Of a DNA stretch of 64,000 bases, positions 34,383-44,351 are shown piece by piece. How positions within the stretch are numbered: the first letter of the stretch is position 1; each line of letters starts with the position of its first letter. The notes under the pieces were generated by a model. The model worked only from the letters and a program-made list of their open reading frames with translations. It was not told the origin of the DNA and did not search any database. The position numbers were made by a program, and so were the translations under genes. Source of the DNA: Lutibacter sp. (GTDB lineage: Bacteria; Bacteroidota; Bacteroidia; Flavobacteriales; Flavobacteriaceae); NCBI RefSeq assembly GCF_016342705.1, contig NZ_JAEINV010000002.1, positions 62,001 to 126,000 on the forward strand. The letters are read 5' to 3'.

Positions 34383-35699
34383 TTAATATCTGTAGTATTC
34401 TGGCTTAAATGGTCCTTCAACCTCAACACCAATATATTTTGCTTGATCTTCACGTAAGGTTTCCAATTCAACACCAATTTTAGCTAAATGTAAACGTGCT
34501 ACTTTTTCATCTAAATGTTTTGGTAACATATACACTTCATTTTTATAAGCATCGCGGTTATTCCATAATTCTAATTGTGCTAATGTTTGGTTTGTAAATG
34601 AATTACTCATCACAAAACTTGGATGACCAGTTGCACAACCTAAGTTAACTAAACGTCCTTCTGCCAACAAAATAATTTCATTGTTACCAATGGTGTATTT
34701 ATCAACCTGAGGTTTAATTTCAACTTTGGTATTTCCGTATGTTTTGTTCAACCAAGCCATATCAATTTCATTATCAAAATGTCCAATGTTACAAACAATT
34801 GTTTTGTCTTTCATTGCTTCAAAATGACGCGATTGTACAATGTCTTTATTTCCTGTAGTTGTAATTACAATATCTGCATTTCCAACAACAGTATCTAAAC
34901 GTTTCACTTCAAAACCATCCATTGCAGCTTGTAACGCACAAATTGGATCAATTTCTGTAACTGTAACAATAGAACCTGCTCCTTTAAATGAAGCTGCTGT
35001 TCCTTTTCCAACATCTCCATATCCACAAACTACAACTCTTTTACCAGCCAACATAACATCTGTTGCTCTTCTAATTGCATCTACAGCGCTTTCTCTACAT
35101 CCGTATTTATTATCAAATTTAGATTTAGTAACAGAATCGTTTACATTAATTGCTGGCATTGGCAATGTTCCAGCTTTCACTCTATCATATAAACGGTGAA
35201 CACCGGTTGTAGTTTCTTCAGATAAACCATTAATTCCTGCAGCTAATTCTGGGTAACGATCTAACACCATATTGGTTAAATCTCCACCATCATCTAAAAT
35301 TAAGTTCAACGGTTTTCTGTCTTCGCCAAAAAATAAGGTTTGTTCAATACACCAGTCAAATTCTTCTTCATTTAATCCTTTCCAAGCATACACAGAAACT
35401 CCAGCAGCAGCAATTGCAGCAGCAGCTTGATCTTGGGTTGAAAAAATATTACAAGAACTCCAAGTAACCTCAGCACCTAAATCTACTAACGTTTCAATTA
35501 ACACAGCCGTTTGTATTGTCATATGCAAACAACCAGCAATTCTTGCACCAGCTAATGGTTTTTGTCCTTTAAACTCTTCTCTTAAACTCATTAGACCTGG
35601 CATTTCTGCTTCCGCTAATTGAATTTCTTTACGTCCCCAATCTGCAAGATTGATGTCTTTTACTTTATATTTTACGTAAGTTGATGTTTCTGTACTCAT
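34383..35699 (-). CDS. ahcY: Adenosylhomocysteinase
   Basis: This 438-residue enzyme hydrolyses S-adenosylhomocysteine to adenosine and homocysteine with bound NAD+. The Rossmann glycine loop is GYGDVGKG at 226-233; conserved substrate and Cys residues include [18 protein letters not shown] near 187-204, and the C-terminus is the typical [10 protein letters not shown]. Length is normal. It belongs to the SAM cycle and is chromosomal. It is divergent from the phosphopantetheinyl transferase operon; the ~90-base interval holds both promoters. Confidence 0.97.
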   Translation of the reverse strand: MSTETSTYVKYKVKDINLADWGRKEIQLAEAEMPGLMSLREEFKGQKPLAGARIAGCLHMTIQTAVLIETLVDLGAEVTWSSCNIFSTQDQAAAAIAAAGVSVYAWKGLNEEEFDWCIEQTLFFGEDRKPLNLILDDGGDLTNMVLDRYPELAAGINGLSEETTTGVHRLYDRVKAGTLPMPAINVNDSVTKSKFDNKYGCRESAVDAIRRATDVMLAGKRVVVCGYGDVGKGTAASFKGAGSIVTVTEIDPICALQAAMDGFEVKRLDTVVGNADIVITTTGNKDIVQSRHFEAMKDKTIVCNIGHFDNEIDMAWLNKTYGNTKVEIKPQVDKYTIGNNEIILLAEGRLVNLGCATGHPSFVMSNSFTNQTLAQLELWNNRDAYKNEVYMLPKHLDEKVARLHLAKIGVELETLREDQAKYIGVEVEGPFKPEYYRY

Positions 35700-35790
35700 A
35701 TTTATTAAATTTGCTTGTTTATTAAAAACAATTAAAAGTTTATAATTTTTTTAGATTTTGCAAAAGTACAAAATCCATTTGAGAAACTAA

Positions 35791-36429
35791 ATGCCTTTAT
35801 ATAAAACAATTACACCAAATTCATTTACTTCAATTTTTGTTTGGAAAATTGAGGAAACTTTTGATGCGCTAAATTCAACTATAGAGTTGACTGACAGTAG
35901 TAAAGAACGTCTTTTTTCTATGAAATCTGAATTGCATCAGCGTGGCTTTTTAAGTGTTCGACATTTATTAAAAGCTGCTGGTTATAGCGATGCTGACTTA
36001 TATTATAATGATAACGGAAAACCTCATTTAAAGGATGGTAAACATATTTCTATCACACATTCCTTTACTTTTTCGGCAATAATTGTTAGTGATGTTGAAG
36101 TTGGCATTGATATTGAAAAAAACAGAGAAAAAATAAAAATAATTCAACATAAGTTTGTGAATTTTGAACGTTGGTTTATTAGCGAAGATGATGATTATAT
36201 TGAACAATTAACGGTTATTTGGGGAGGAAAAGAAAGTTTGTACAAGATTTATCCGCACGGTGGATTAACTTTTAAAAACGATATAGATATTGAATCTTTT
36301 AAAATGAAAGACGGAAAAACCAAAGGACATATTAGAACGTATGATTGGGATAAATTTTACGACATTGGTTTTGAGCAATTAAATGATTTTACCTTGGTGT
36401 ATGCCTTAGATACTAATAACAATGATTGA
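35791..36429 (+). CDS. 4'-phosphopantetheinyl transferase superfamily protein
   Basis: This 212-residue Sfp-type enzyme transfers the phosphopantetheine arm from CoA to carrier proteins. The visible motifs are ISITHSFTFSAIIVS (residues 89-103), GIDIEKNREK (about 110-119) with the Mg-binding Asp, and WGGKESLYKIYPHGGL with the catalytic Glu. It is the first gene of a five-gene operon; its stop overlaps the next start by 8 bases. Target carrier proteins (fatty acid or polyketide-type) are not indicated. Confidence 0.92.
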   Translation: MPLYKTITPNSFTSIFVWKIEETFDALNSTIELTDSSKERLFSMKSELHQRGFLSVRHLLKAAGYSDADLYYNDNGKPHLKDGKHISITHSFTFSAIIVSDVEVGIDIEKNREKIKIIQHKFVNFERWFISEDDDYIEQLTVIWGGKESLYKIYPHGGLTFKNDIDIESFKMKDGKTKGHIRTYDWDKFYDIGFEQLNDFTLVYALDTNNND

Positions 36430-37138
36430 TTCAATTCTTTCTCACATACAAGAAGCTTCAAAAAAAGGTGAAAAATTATTAGCCATTTTATTAGACCCTG
36501 ATAAAACTAGTTTAGAAGAGATTCCTTCAATTTCAAAAAAAATTGAAACTTTAAAAGCCAACTTTATTTTTGTTGGTGGAAGCACTGTTGAAAACGGATT
36601 AACTGACACCTTTGTTGAAATATTAAAAAAAAATACTCAAATTCCTGTAGTGCTTTTTCCAGGAGATTACTCACAAGTAAGCAATAAAGCTGATGCATTG
36701 TTATTTTTATCATTGCTTTCTGGTAGAAATCCTGAATATTTAATTGAACAACAAATTAAAGCTGTTCCGTTTTTAAAAAATTCAACCTTAGAAATTATTC
36801 CAACAGGTTACATTTTAATTGATGGAGGCACAAATTCATCCGTTTTAAAAGTTAGTAAAACAACACCAATACCTCAAAATAATATTAATTTAGCAGTAAC
36901 AACAGCGGTTGCAGGGATGTATAAAGGCAAACAACTTATTTATTTGGAAGCTGGTAGCGGAGCAAAAATGGTGGTGAATTCTAATATTATTTCAGAAGTT
37001 AAAAAAAACATATCAATTCCATTAATAGTAGGTGGCGGCATTCGTTCTAAGGAACAATTGACAAATGCTTATGAAAATGGGGCCGACGTAGTTGTTATTG
37101 GAACCGCTTTTGAAAATAATACATTTCAAAATATATGA
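36422..37138 (+). CDS. Geranylgeranylglyceryl phosphate synthase family enzyme
   Basis: This 238-residue (beta/alpha)8 protein has LAILLDPDKTSLEEI (residues 20-34), FVGGSTVENGL, YLEAGSGAKM (about 178-187) and VGGGIRSKEQL (about 201-211), all typical for GGGP/PcrB synthases. In archaea this enzyme makes ether-lipid precursors; the Bacteroidota group II members couple a polyprenyl diphosphate to glycerol-1-phosphate. Its substrate chain length cannot be read from sequence. It overlaps both neighbours by a few bases. Confidence 0.93.
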   Translation: MIDSILSHIQEASKKGEKLLAILLDPDKTSLEEIPSISKKIETLKANFIFVGGSTVENGLTDTFVEILKKNTQIPVVLFPGDYSQVSNKADALLFLSLLSGRNPEYLIEQQIKAVPFLKNSTLEIIPTGYILIDGGTNSSVLKVSKTTPIPQNNINLAVTTAVAGMYKGKQLIYLEAGSGAKMVVNSNIISEVKKNISIPLIVGGGIRSKEQLTNAYENGADVVVIGTAFENNTFQNI

Positions 37139-37758
37139 CAGAACTATTTAATATTCTTTTTGGCCAATACAGCAATTATGAAACCATTGATATTTCACTA
37201 GAAATTATTGCAGTAATTTTTGGTTTTTTATCTGTTTGGAGTTCTAAAAATAATAATATTTGGGTATATCCAACTGGAATGATCAGCACCAGTATTTTTG
37301 TGTATTTATTGCTAAAATGGGGATTATTAGGTGATATGATGATAAACGGTTATTACTTTATTATGAGCGTTTATGGTTGGTATATTTGGACACGAAAAGT
37401 AGATGAAACGCATCACACTCCAATTACATCAACAACAAAAAAAGAGAACATAACTTCAGCAATTATATTTATTTTAACCTTGTTTTTTGTATTTATAGTG
37501 TACAAAAGTTTTGATAAATGGACCAGTTGGGTTGCCTATGTTGATACAATTACAACGGCTATTTTCTTTGTTGGAATGTGGTTAATGGCTCGAAAAAAAA
37601 TAGAAAACTGGATTTATTGGATTATTGGGGATATAATTTCTGTACCATTATATTTTTATAAAGGATTTACCTTTACAAGTTTTCAATACCTTATATTTAC
37701 TTTTATTGCAATTTTTGGATATTTAGAATGGAAGAAGCTCTTAAACAAAAAAATATAA
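37135..37758 (+). CDS. pnuC: PnuC-family vitamin transporter
   Basis: This 207-residue protein has seven to eight hydrophobic segments and the PnuC signature WVYPTGMISTSIFVYLLLKWG...YYFIMSVYGWYIWTRK and ENWIYWIIGDIISVPLYFYKG. Members carry nicotinamide riboside or, in other subgroups (PnuT), thiamine across the inner membrane. A NadR-like kinase gene that overlaps its 3' end by 31 bases argues for nicotinamide riboside; the TPP riboswitch two genes later leaves thiamine possible. The start overlaps the previous stop by 4 bases. Confidence 0.9.
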   Translation: MTELFNILFGQYSNYETIDISLEIIAVIFGFLSVWSSKNNNIWVYPTGMISTSIFVYLLLKWGLLGDMMINGYYFIMSVYGWYIWTRKVDETHHTPITSTTKKENITSAIIFILTLFFVFIVYKSFDKWTSWVAYVDTITTAIFFVGMWLMARKKIENWIYWIIGDIISVPLYFYKGFTFTSFQYLIFTFIAIFGYLEWKKLLNKKI

Positions 37759-38324
37759 ACATTGCTAAAGTTGTTTTATACGGACCTGAAAGTTCTGGAA
37801 AAACAACACTTGCAAAACATTTAGCCAGGCACTACAATACCGTTTGGGCACCCGAATATGCGCGTGAATACTTACAAGATAAATGGAACAACAATCGTGA
37901 AACTTGTGAAAATTCAGATCTATTACCAATTGCTGTTGGGCAAATGAAATTAGAAAATGAATTGGCGCAAAAAGCTGATAAGCTATTGATTTGTGATACT
38001 GATTTATTGGTGACAAAAATTTATTCTGAAGAATATTACGGAGGTTATGTGCATCCAGATTTAGAAAAAGCGGCAATTTCAAACAAATATGATTTATATC
38101 TTTTAACATATATTGATACGCCTTGGGAAGAAGACGATTTGCGAGATAGACCAAATCAACGTTTAGAAATGTTTAATGCTTTTGAAGCTGGATTGAAAAA
38201 ACACAACCGTCCATATATTATTTTAAAAGGCGAAAAAAAAGAACGATTAGAAACAGCCATTGCTGAGATAGATAAAATATTAAAAGCTTTACCTAATTTA
38301 CAAAGCTATCCAAGTAAAAAATAA
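37728..38324 (+). CDS. NadR-type nucleoside kinase (AAA/P-loop)
   Basis: This 198-residue kinase has GPESSGKTTL at 19-28 (Walker A), EYAREYL near 45-51, a DTDLLVTKIYSEEYYGG stretch near 91-107 and DLYLLTYIDTPWEEDDLRDRP near 124-144, which follow the ribosylnicotinamide kinase domain of NadR. It lacks the NMN adenylyltransferase and HTH parts. It would trap the vitamin imported by PnuC by phosphorylation. It overlaps pnuC and is followed directly by the ArfB-like gene (one-base overlap). Confidence 0.87.
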   Translation: MEEALKQKNINIAKVVLYGPESSGKTTLAKHLARHYNTVWAPEYAREYLQDKWNNNRETCENSDLLPIAVGQMKLENELAQKADKLLICDTDLLVTKIYSEEYYGGYVHPDLEKAAISNKYDLYLLTYIDTPWEEDDLRDRPNQRLEMFNAFEAGLKKHNRPYIILKGEKKERLETAIAEIDKILKALPNLQSYPSKK

Positions 38325-38725
38325 TGAATAAAGAAGCCATAATAAAAGAATTAAATTTTAAAGCAGTTAGAAGTGGTGGTGCTGGCGGACAACATGTAAA
38401 CAAAGTTTCTTCAAAAGTGGAATTAATTTTTGACCTTCAAAATTCTTCTGAATTTTCTGATGATGAAAAAATACTTCTTATAAAAAATTTACAATCAAAA
38501 TTAACCAAGGAAAATATGCTTTTATTAAATTGTGATGAAAGCAGAAGTCAGCATAAAAACAAAGAACTAGTTATAAAGCGTTTTTTTTCTATTATTGAAA
38601 ACGGCTTAAAAGTTCCCAAAAAAAGAAAAGCAACAAAACCAACCAAATCTAGTATTCAAAAACGAATAGATAAAAAGAAAAATGTTGCTATAAAAAAGGT
38701 TTTAAGACAAAAGCCTAATTTTTAG
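38324..38725 (+). CDS. arfB: Peptidyl-tRNA hydrolase/ribosome rescue factor, ArfB-like
   Basis: This 133-residue protein has the class I release-factor domain with GGQ at 21-23 in RSGGAGGQHVNKVSSKVEL and a basic, Lys-rich tail (KRKATKPTKSSIQKRIDKKKN). ArfB (YaeJ) hydrolyses peptidyl-tRNA on ribosomes stalled without a stop codon, using the tail in the empty mRNA channel. Size and tail fit ArfB. It is the last gene of the operon. Confidence 0.92.
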   Translation: MNKEAIIKELNFKAVRSGGAGGQHVNKVSSKVELIFDLQNSSEFSDDEKILLIKNLQSKLTKENMLLLNCDESRSQHKNKELVIKRFFSIIENGLKVPKKRKATKPTKSSIQKRIDKKKNVAIKKVLRQKPNF

Positions 38726-38784
38726 TAATTAAAAATTCAAACAAATTATTCTATAATACAATTATTATAGTTAAGTTTGCATCG

Positions 38785-38862
38785 TCTCAAAAAGGGGTGC
38801 CTAAAACGGCTGAGATCAAACCCAATGAACCTGAACAGGTAATGCTGTTAAGGGAAAAACTA
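38785..38862 (+). promoter_or_regulatory. TPP riboswitch
   Basis: The THI-box landmarks are present in order: ggggtgcc, ggctgaga, accc, gaacctga, aggtaatg and agggaa. It lies 85 bases before the TonB-dependent receptor gene. A 7-bp hairpin (taaacac/gtgttta, near 38861-38880) follows and could be part of the expression platform; no T-run is seen, so control may be at translation. Confidence 0.93.
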
Positions 38863-38947
38863 AACACACAACGTGTTTAATGGCAAACAGTTAATTATTC
38901 AAACCATCGATTAATTACCTCTTTTTAAATCGTTTTATTTTAAAAAA

Positions 38948-41443
38948 ATGAAACAAAAATCAAATTATTATTTTCAAAAAGCGAAGGTATTAGTAGCTTT
39001 AGTATTTATGGTATTTAGCATTCAAATAAATGCCCAAGAATTATTTAAACTATCTGGTAGAGTTACAGATGGAACAACTCCTTTACCCGGAGCAAGTATT
39101 TTAATTAAAGGAACTTCCACTGGAGTTTCAACAGATTTTGAAGGAAATTTTACTATTTCCTTAAAAAAAGGAACCTACATTTTAGTGGTAAGTGCCATTA
39201 GTCAGCCAAAAGAAGTATCTGTAAATTTAAACAAAAACACATTTATTACTATTGATATGGCTGATAGTTTTGTAAACTTAAATGAAGTACTGGTTTCAGC
39301 AACACGTGCCAATGAAAAAACGCCAATTGCGTTTACAAACATTTCTAAAAAAGAAATGGAAGCTTCTAACTTAGGACAAGATTTACCTATTTTATTAGAC
39401 CAATTACCTTCAGTTGTTACAACTACTGATGCTGGTGCAGGTGTTGGTTATACAGGTATTCGTGTTCGTGGTTCAGATGCCACAAGAGTAAATGTTACCA
39501 TTAACGGAATTCCTTACAATGACAGTGAAAGTCACGGAACATATTGGGTAAATATGCCTGATTTCTCATCTTCTGTAGAAGATATTCAATTACAACGAGG
39601 TGTTGGAACTTCCACAAATGGTTCAGGTGCTTTTGGAGCAAGTTTAAATATTAAAACACAATCAGCACAAAAAGAAGCATACGCAGAAACCTCAAATTCA
39701 GTAGGTTCATACGGAACAAGAAAACACAATTTAAGTATTGGCTCAGGTATTAGAAACAACTTTTACGCAGCTGCTAGATTGTCTAAAATTTCAAGTGATG
39801 GCTATGTAGATAGATCTGCTTCGGACCTGTCATCTTATTATACAGAATTAGGTTATATCACTGAAAAAACTTCATTAAAAGCCATCGTTTTTGGTGGTCA
39901 GGAAATTACCCAACAAGCTTGGTATGGAACTCCAAAAGCTGTGATAGAAAAAGATGTAGATGGTATTCAAACATTTATAGATCACGAAGGGTATGGTTTT
40001 TCAGACGAACAAATTGCTAACTTATTAAGTAATCCTGGTAGAACATACAACCATTACACCTATAAAAATGAAGTTGATAATTATAAACAAACGCATTATC
40101 AATTACTTTTTGACCAAACAATTAATGATTATTTAAACCTAAATATTGCCGGGAATTACACTTCAGGAAAAGGGTATTTTGAACAATTTAAACCTTTTGA
40201 AGAAGTTGGAGATTATTTTCCAAACAACTCAAATGTTGATGAAGAAGGAGCTGTAATTAGACGTAGATGGCTAGACAATGGTTTTTATGCGTTGGTATAT
40301 AATTTAAATTACAAAAAAGAAAGTTTGAATATTACCTTAGGTGGTGGTTTCAACAAATATGACGGTGATCATTTTGGCGAATTAATTTGGGATTCTTTTC
40401 CCGTTGAAATTAATTCTGAAGCTCAATATTATTTTAGCAATGGCGAAAAAAAAGAGTTTAATACGTACTTAAAAACTGAGTACGATATTAATGAAAAAAC
40501 CTTGGCATTTGTTGACTTACAATACAGAACTATTGATTACAAATCTAAAGGAACAACATCAGATTTATTGGGGATTAATGTGAAAAAAGACTACCAGTTT
40601 TTCAATCCTAAATTTGGATTGAGCTATACTTTTGATGCTAAAAATTCTGTGTATGGATCTTTTTCAATTGCAAATAGAGAACCAAATAGAGACGATTTAA
40701 TTAAAAATCCAGTAACACCAAAATCAGAACAATTACAAGATTTTGAGTTTGGTTATAAATTTAAAACCTCAAATTCATACGTAATTACCAATCTTTATTA
40801 TATGAATTATAAAGATCAATTAGTTTTAACTGGTGAACTTGATGATGTTGGTGATGCTATTAGACAAAATGTAGATAAAAGTTATAGAGCTGGAATTGAA
40901 ATACAAGCTGGATATAAGTTTTCTGACAAATTTAGGATTGATGCAAACGCCACATTAAGCGAAAATAAAATTAAACAATTTGAGTATATTGTTTATGATA
41001 GCCAATACGATCCAATTACATGGGAAGACACTGCTTATAATGCAATTTCAACCACTTTTAAAAATACAGACATTTCATTTTCACCAAGTATTGTTGCTGG
41101 AAGCACCATTTCTTATGCGCCAACTAAAAAGTTGATACTTGGTTTTATTTCTAAATATGTTGGAAAACAATATTTAGACAATACTACAAGTAATTTTAAA
41201 AGTATGGATGCTTATTTTACTAATAACTTCAATGCTTCACTAAAACTTAACCCAAGTTGGGTAAAAGAAATCTCGTTAAATTTATTGGTAAATAATATTT
41301 TTAATAAGGAATATGTTTCAAACGGCTATACCTATAGTTATTATTACCGACCAACAAATTCAAATGCCCCCGCAATTACTGAGTTGTTTTATTATCCACA
41401 AGCAACAAGAAATTTTTTAATAGGAACTACTATTAAATTTTAA
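38948..41443 (+). CDS. TonB-dependent receptor, probable thiamine uptake
   Basis: This 831-residue outer-membrane receptor has a signal peptide ending near INAQ, a carboxypeptidase-regulatory-like domain (residues 33-115: SGRVTDGTTPLPGASILIKG), a plug (DLPILLDQLPSVVTTTDAGAGVGYTGIRVRG and SVEDIQLQRGVGTSTNGSGAFGASL) and a 22-strand-type barrel ending in an aromatic C-terminal FLIGTTIKF. It is controlled by the TPP riboswitch, so it most likely imports thiamine or a precursor. It stands alone, with no SusD partner. Confidence 0.9.
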   Translation: MKQKSNYYFQKAKVLVALVFMVFSIQINAQELFKLSGRVTDGTTPLPGASILIKGTSTGVSTDFEGNFTISLKKGTYILVVSAISQPKEVSVNLNKNTFITIDMADSFVNLNEVLVSATRANEKTPIAFTNISKKEMEASNLGQDLPILLDQLPSVVTTTDAGAGVGYTGIRVRGSDATRVNVTINGIPYNDSESHGTYWVNMPDFSSSVEDIQLQRGVGTSTNGSGAFGASLNIKTQSAQKEAYAETSNSVGSYGTRKHNLSIGSGIRNNFYAAARLSKISSDGYVDRSASDLSSYYTELGYITEKTSLKAIVFGGQEITQQAWYGTPKAVIEKDVDGIQTFIDHEGYGFSDEQIANLLSNPGRTYNHYTYKNEVDNYKQTHYQLLFDQTINDYLNLNIAGNYTSGKGYFEQFKPFEEVGDYFPNNSNVDEEGAVIRRRWLDNGFYALVYNLNYKKESLNITLGGGFNKYDGDHFGELIWDSFPVEINSEAQYYFSNGEKKEFNTYLKTEYDINEKTLAFVDLQYRTIDYKSKGTTSDLLGINVKKDYQFFNPKFGLSYTFDAKNSVYGSFSIANREPNRDDLIKNPVTPKSEQLQDFEFGYKFKTSNSYVITNLYYMNYKDQLVLTGELDDVGDAIRQNVDKSYRAGIEIQAGYKFSDKFRIDANATLSENKIKQFEYIVYDSQYDPITWEDTAYNAISTTFKNTDISFSPSIVAGSTISYAPTKKLILGFISKYVGKQYLDNTTSNFKSMDAYFTNNFNASLKLNPSWVKEISLNLLVNNIFNKEYVSNGYTYSYYYRPTNSNAPAITELFYYPQATRNFLIGTTIKF

Positions 41444-41451
41444 TTTTTAAA

Positions 41452-41488
41452 ATGGGAGTAAATGAAATTAAAACACCATTTACTTCCA
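41452..41488. terminator. Hairpin between convergent genes
   Basis: atgggagtaaatg (41452-41464) pairs with catttacttccat (41476-41488) with one mismatch. It separates the receptor gene and the convergent galactanase gene, and probably acts for both. Confidence 0.65.
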
Positions 41489-41494
41489 TTTAAT

Positions 41495-42646
41495 TTATTC
41501 TTTAAATGAAGCATTGTAAAAACTCATTCCCAACGTTGCCTTATTATTATGATCAAATAATGTAGCATTATCCCAATGAGAACCATTCCCCCAAAGTGTA
41601 CTACAACTAGTAGAAACCCAAGCTGGCTCCCAATAAACAATCCCTTCACCGCCAGCATTTTTAACTATTTCTTTTAATTTATTTAAATAATTAAGTTGAC
41701 CAATTTCCGAAGCTGGATACCCTGTAACTAAAGCATTGCTATCTAAAATATTATTTGCACTATCTGCATTTTCTAACGTAAACGGATACGCTGTTTCTAC
41801 AATCATTAACCTTTTTTTATAAGTATCTACTAAAGTTTTTAAAGGAGTTAAAAGGTTATTTAACTTATATTCTGACCAAATTGGGTAATAGGATAATCCT
41901 ATCCAATCAAAATCTGTAATTCCATTTTGGGTGGCATCTTTAAACCACCACAAACCATTTTCTGGTTGAGCAATATGCAACATCACTTCAATATTTTTAT
42001 TTTTTTCTTTTGAAACAGCTCTAATAGCTTTAATTCCTTTATTTATTAATATGGAATTTCTTACCCAATCAATAGGCCATTTTAATTCTCCATGTTGCAA
42101 AATCATTGGGTTAATTTCATTTCCTACTTGAACAATATCAGGCAATAAATTGGCACTTGCCAAATTATTTAAAGTTTCATACGTATAGTTGTATACTAAT
42201 TCTGATAAAACCGTAGTGTTATTAATATTAGTAAGCCAAGCGGCTGGAATTTCTTGATTTGCAGGATCTGCCCAAGTATCTGAATAATGAAAATCCAACA
42301 ACACGCTCATTCCTTCAGCTTTTGCTTTGGTAATCGTTAGTTTAACATCTTCAAAATTAGAATAATTAGTCCAAGTAGGATTATGCCATAAACGAACACG
42401 AACCAAATTTGTACCAGCTTCACTAAATATTTTATAAGGGTTTTTTACAATTCCATCACTATTTTTATACGTAGCTCCGCAATCTAACATTTCGTTTACG
42501 TAAGATAAATCCGCACCATAATAAAAACTAATCACTTTTTCTGGAGTTTCAATAATTTCATCATCACTTTGGGCAACGTTAGAATCTCCACAGGAGAAAC
42601 AGCAAATTAGCAAGGTAAGATGTACTATTTTATAAAGGCTTTTCAT
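41495..42646 (-). CDS. GH53 endo-beta-1,4-galactanase, lipoprotein
   Basis: This 383-residue protein has a lipobox (ICCFSC, near residue 15-19), so it is anchored at the cell surface or periplasm. The GH53 core is complete: YYGADLSYVNEM, NLVRVRLWHNP, LLDFHYSDTWADP, the acid/base Glu in VQVGNEINP and the nucleophile Glu in MIVETAYPF. It cuts beta-1,4-galactan of pectin side chains. No SusC/D-like genes or other glycosidases accompany it here. Confidence 0.93.
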   Translation of the reverse strand: MKSLYKIVHLTLLICCFSCGDSNVAQSDDEIIETPEKVISFYYGADLSYVNEMLDCGATYKNSDGIVKNPYKIFSEAGTNLVRVRLWHNPTWTNYSNFEDVKLTITKAKAEGMSVLLDFHYSDTWADPANQEIPAAWLTNINNTTVLSELVYNYTYETLNNLASANLLPDIVQVGNEINPMILQHGELKWPIDWVRNSILINKGIKAIRAVSKEKNKNIEVMLHIAQPENGLWWFKDATQNGITDFDWIGLSYYPIWSEYKLNNLLTPLKTLVDTYKKRLMIVETAYPFTLENADSANNILDSNALVTGYPASEIGQLNYLNKLKEIVKNAGGEGIVYWEPAWVSTSCSTLWGNGSHWDNATLFDHNNKATLGMSFYNASFKE

Positions 42647-42773
42647 TGAATAAAACTTATAATTGTATATTATACATTTATAAAGATATAAAAAACATTT
42701 AATTAATCTACCTATTTGTAAAAATTAAAAAGTGTAGCTAAATTGTAGCTTCAAATTAAGCTACTTTTAAGTA

Positions 42774-42787
42774 GTAGCTCCACCAGG
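42774..42787. repeat. attL of the tRNA-Arg element
   Basis: gtagctccaccagg is identical to 47341-47354, the 3' end of tRNA-Arg, and the next three bases match with one change. Multiple gtagct/agctac words lie just before it (42734, 42745, 42759), possible core-type integrase sites. Confidence 0.85.
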
Positions 42788-42924
42788 GCTACAAATTTAT
42801 TTATTAACAGACTTTAAAAAAACCTTAAAACTACGGGAATACTAAATATAACGCACTCTAAACCCTTATTTAACAATAGAGACAACCGAACACCTAAAAC
42901 CGATTAAAAACAGATACAAACGAA

Positions 42925-42956
42925 AATAAACGACACAAAAAACGACACACTTTTAA
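42925..42956. repeat. Left end repeat with two ACGACACA boxes
   Basis: A perfect 32-bp match to 47260-47291. It contains two acgacaca boxes 12 bases apart (start to start) and overlaps the hairpin at 42937-42982, which brings a third box in opposite orientation. Probably arm-type sites of the integrase. Confidence 0.75.
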
Positions 42957-42982
42957 TTATTAGTTAAAGTGTGTCGTTTTTT
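42937..42982 (+). terminator. Strong hairpin before the integrase gene
   Basis: Perfect 17-bp arms (42937-42953 and 42966-42982) and 12-base loop, with a T run. It would stop read-through from the chromosome into the integrase gene. Confidence 0.6.
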
Positions 42983-43014
42983 TAATATCTTTGATATGGT
43001 TAAAGTCTTATATT

Positions 43015-44349
43015 ATGGCAACATTCAAATTTACACTCCGAAAAGGAAAAGAAACCTCAGCACTTATTTACATTAATTACAGTTACGGTACTGAAAATAG
43101 AATACGGTATTCAACCGGGTTGAAAATTATTAACTCTAAAAATTGGAGTGTAAAATATCAAAACGTTAAAAATGTTAATGAAGAGGTAAACAAAACTAAT
43201 ATTAATAACCAACTAAATAAAACAAAAACATTTTTAGAGGGTTTATATTCAGACCTAACAATTAATAGAGGTTTAACCGTTACAAACCTATTACTAACTA
43301 ATGAGCTCGATATATTTTTTAAAAAGAAAACCAGGCAACAAAATAATATTAAACACCTGGAGTTTTTACCTTTTTTCAAATGGTACATTGAGCATTATAA
43401 AATAAATGCCTTACCACAAACTAAAAAACCTTTAGCAAAAAACACCTCAAAAACTTACTCCAATAGCTATAATATATTTAAAAAGTTTAATGATACTGTT
43501 TATACATTGAAGTATGACAAACTTACTTTAGATTTTTACGATGATTTTTTAAAGTACTTATATAATTCAAATTACTCCACAAATTATATAGGCACTCAAA
43601 TAAAGATTTTAAAAACTATTTTGAATGCTGCATTCGAAAAAGATTTTCACAACAATACAGATTTTAAAAAACGCTATTTTACAAAACCTACTGAAGAGAT
43701 AAACAATATTTATTTAACAGAAAATGAACTTTTAAAAATTTATAATGCCGATTTAACAGACTACAAAACAGTTATAAAAAACAAAACTTTGAAACTGACT
43801 AAAACAATGTTAGAAAATGCAAGAGATTTATTTTTAATTGGTGCAAATACGGGTTTGAGAATTTCAGATTTTAACAACCTATCTAAAAACAATATTATTA
43901 CTGCTAATGGTATTCAGTATTTAAACGTTACCACTACTAAAACCGGTGCAAATTTAACCATACCAATAAATCCAATGGTTAACGCTATTCTAAAAAAAAG
44001 AAACGGTACACCACCTCAAACAATGCCGGAACAACATTTAAACTATGCCATTAAACAAATTGGATCCATTGCCAAAATAAATACAATAGAAACCAAAACA
44101 GTTACAAAAGGGGGTAAAAAATCAACTATAAAATATTTTAAATACGATTTAATAAGTAGTCATACTGCAAGACGTTCGTTTTGTACCAATGCCTATAAAT
44201 CCGGAATGCCTACAATTGATATTATGGCTATTAGTGGACACAAAACTGAAAAGGTATTTTATAACTATATAAAAGTGAATAATATTGAACGTGCTGAAAA
44301 AATAAGATTAAATAAATTTTTTACTAATAATAATTTAAAACTAGCTTAA
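43015..44349 (+). CDS. int: Tyrosine integrase of the tRNA-Arg element
   Basis: The ATG giving MATFKFTLRKGK is used; an upstream TTG is less likely. This 444-residue recombinase has the catalytic residues Arg282 (NTGLRISD), Lys in TTTKTGANL, His383 and Arg386 (SHTARRSF), His409 (SGHKTE) and Tyr near 418 (YNYIKV). It has the normal Arg I, unlike the integrase at 32709. The arm-binding N-terminal domain (GKETSALIYINYSYGTENRIRYSTG) is typical of Bacteroidota integrases. It is next to attL and reads into the element. Confidence 0.94.
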   Translation: MATFKFTLRKGKETSALIYINYSYGTENRIRYSTGLKIINSKNWSVKYQNVKNVNEEVNKTNINNQLNKTKTFLEGLYSDLTINRGLTVTNLLLTNELDIFFKKKTRQQNNIKHLEFLPFFKWYIEHYKINALPQTKKPLAKNTSKTYSNSYNIFKKFNDTVYTLKYDKLTLDFYDDFLKYLYNSNYSTNYIGTQIKILKTILNAAFEKDFHNNTDFKKRYFTKPTEEINNIYLTENELLKIYNADLTDYKTVIKNKTLKLTKTMLENARDLFLIGANTGLRISDFNNLSKNNIITANGIQYLNVTTTKTGANLTIPINPMVNAILKKRNGTPPQTMPEQHLNYAIKQIGSIAKINTIETKTVTKGGKKSTIKYFKYDLISSHTARRSFCTNAYKSGMPTIDIMAISGHKTEKVFYNYIKVNNIERAEKIRLNKFFTNNNLKLA

Positions 44350-44351
44350 TT

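Noticed and set aside
36422..37138. Sign of gene transfer from archaea (GGGP synthase)
   Set aside because: Bacteroidota commonly have their own group of this family, and the gene sits in a normal chromosomal operon.
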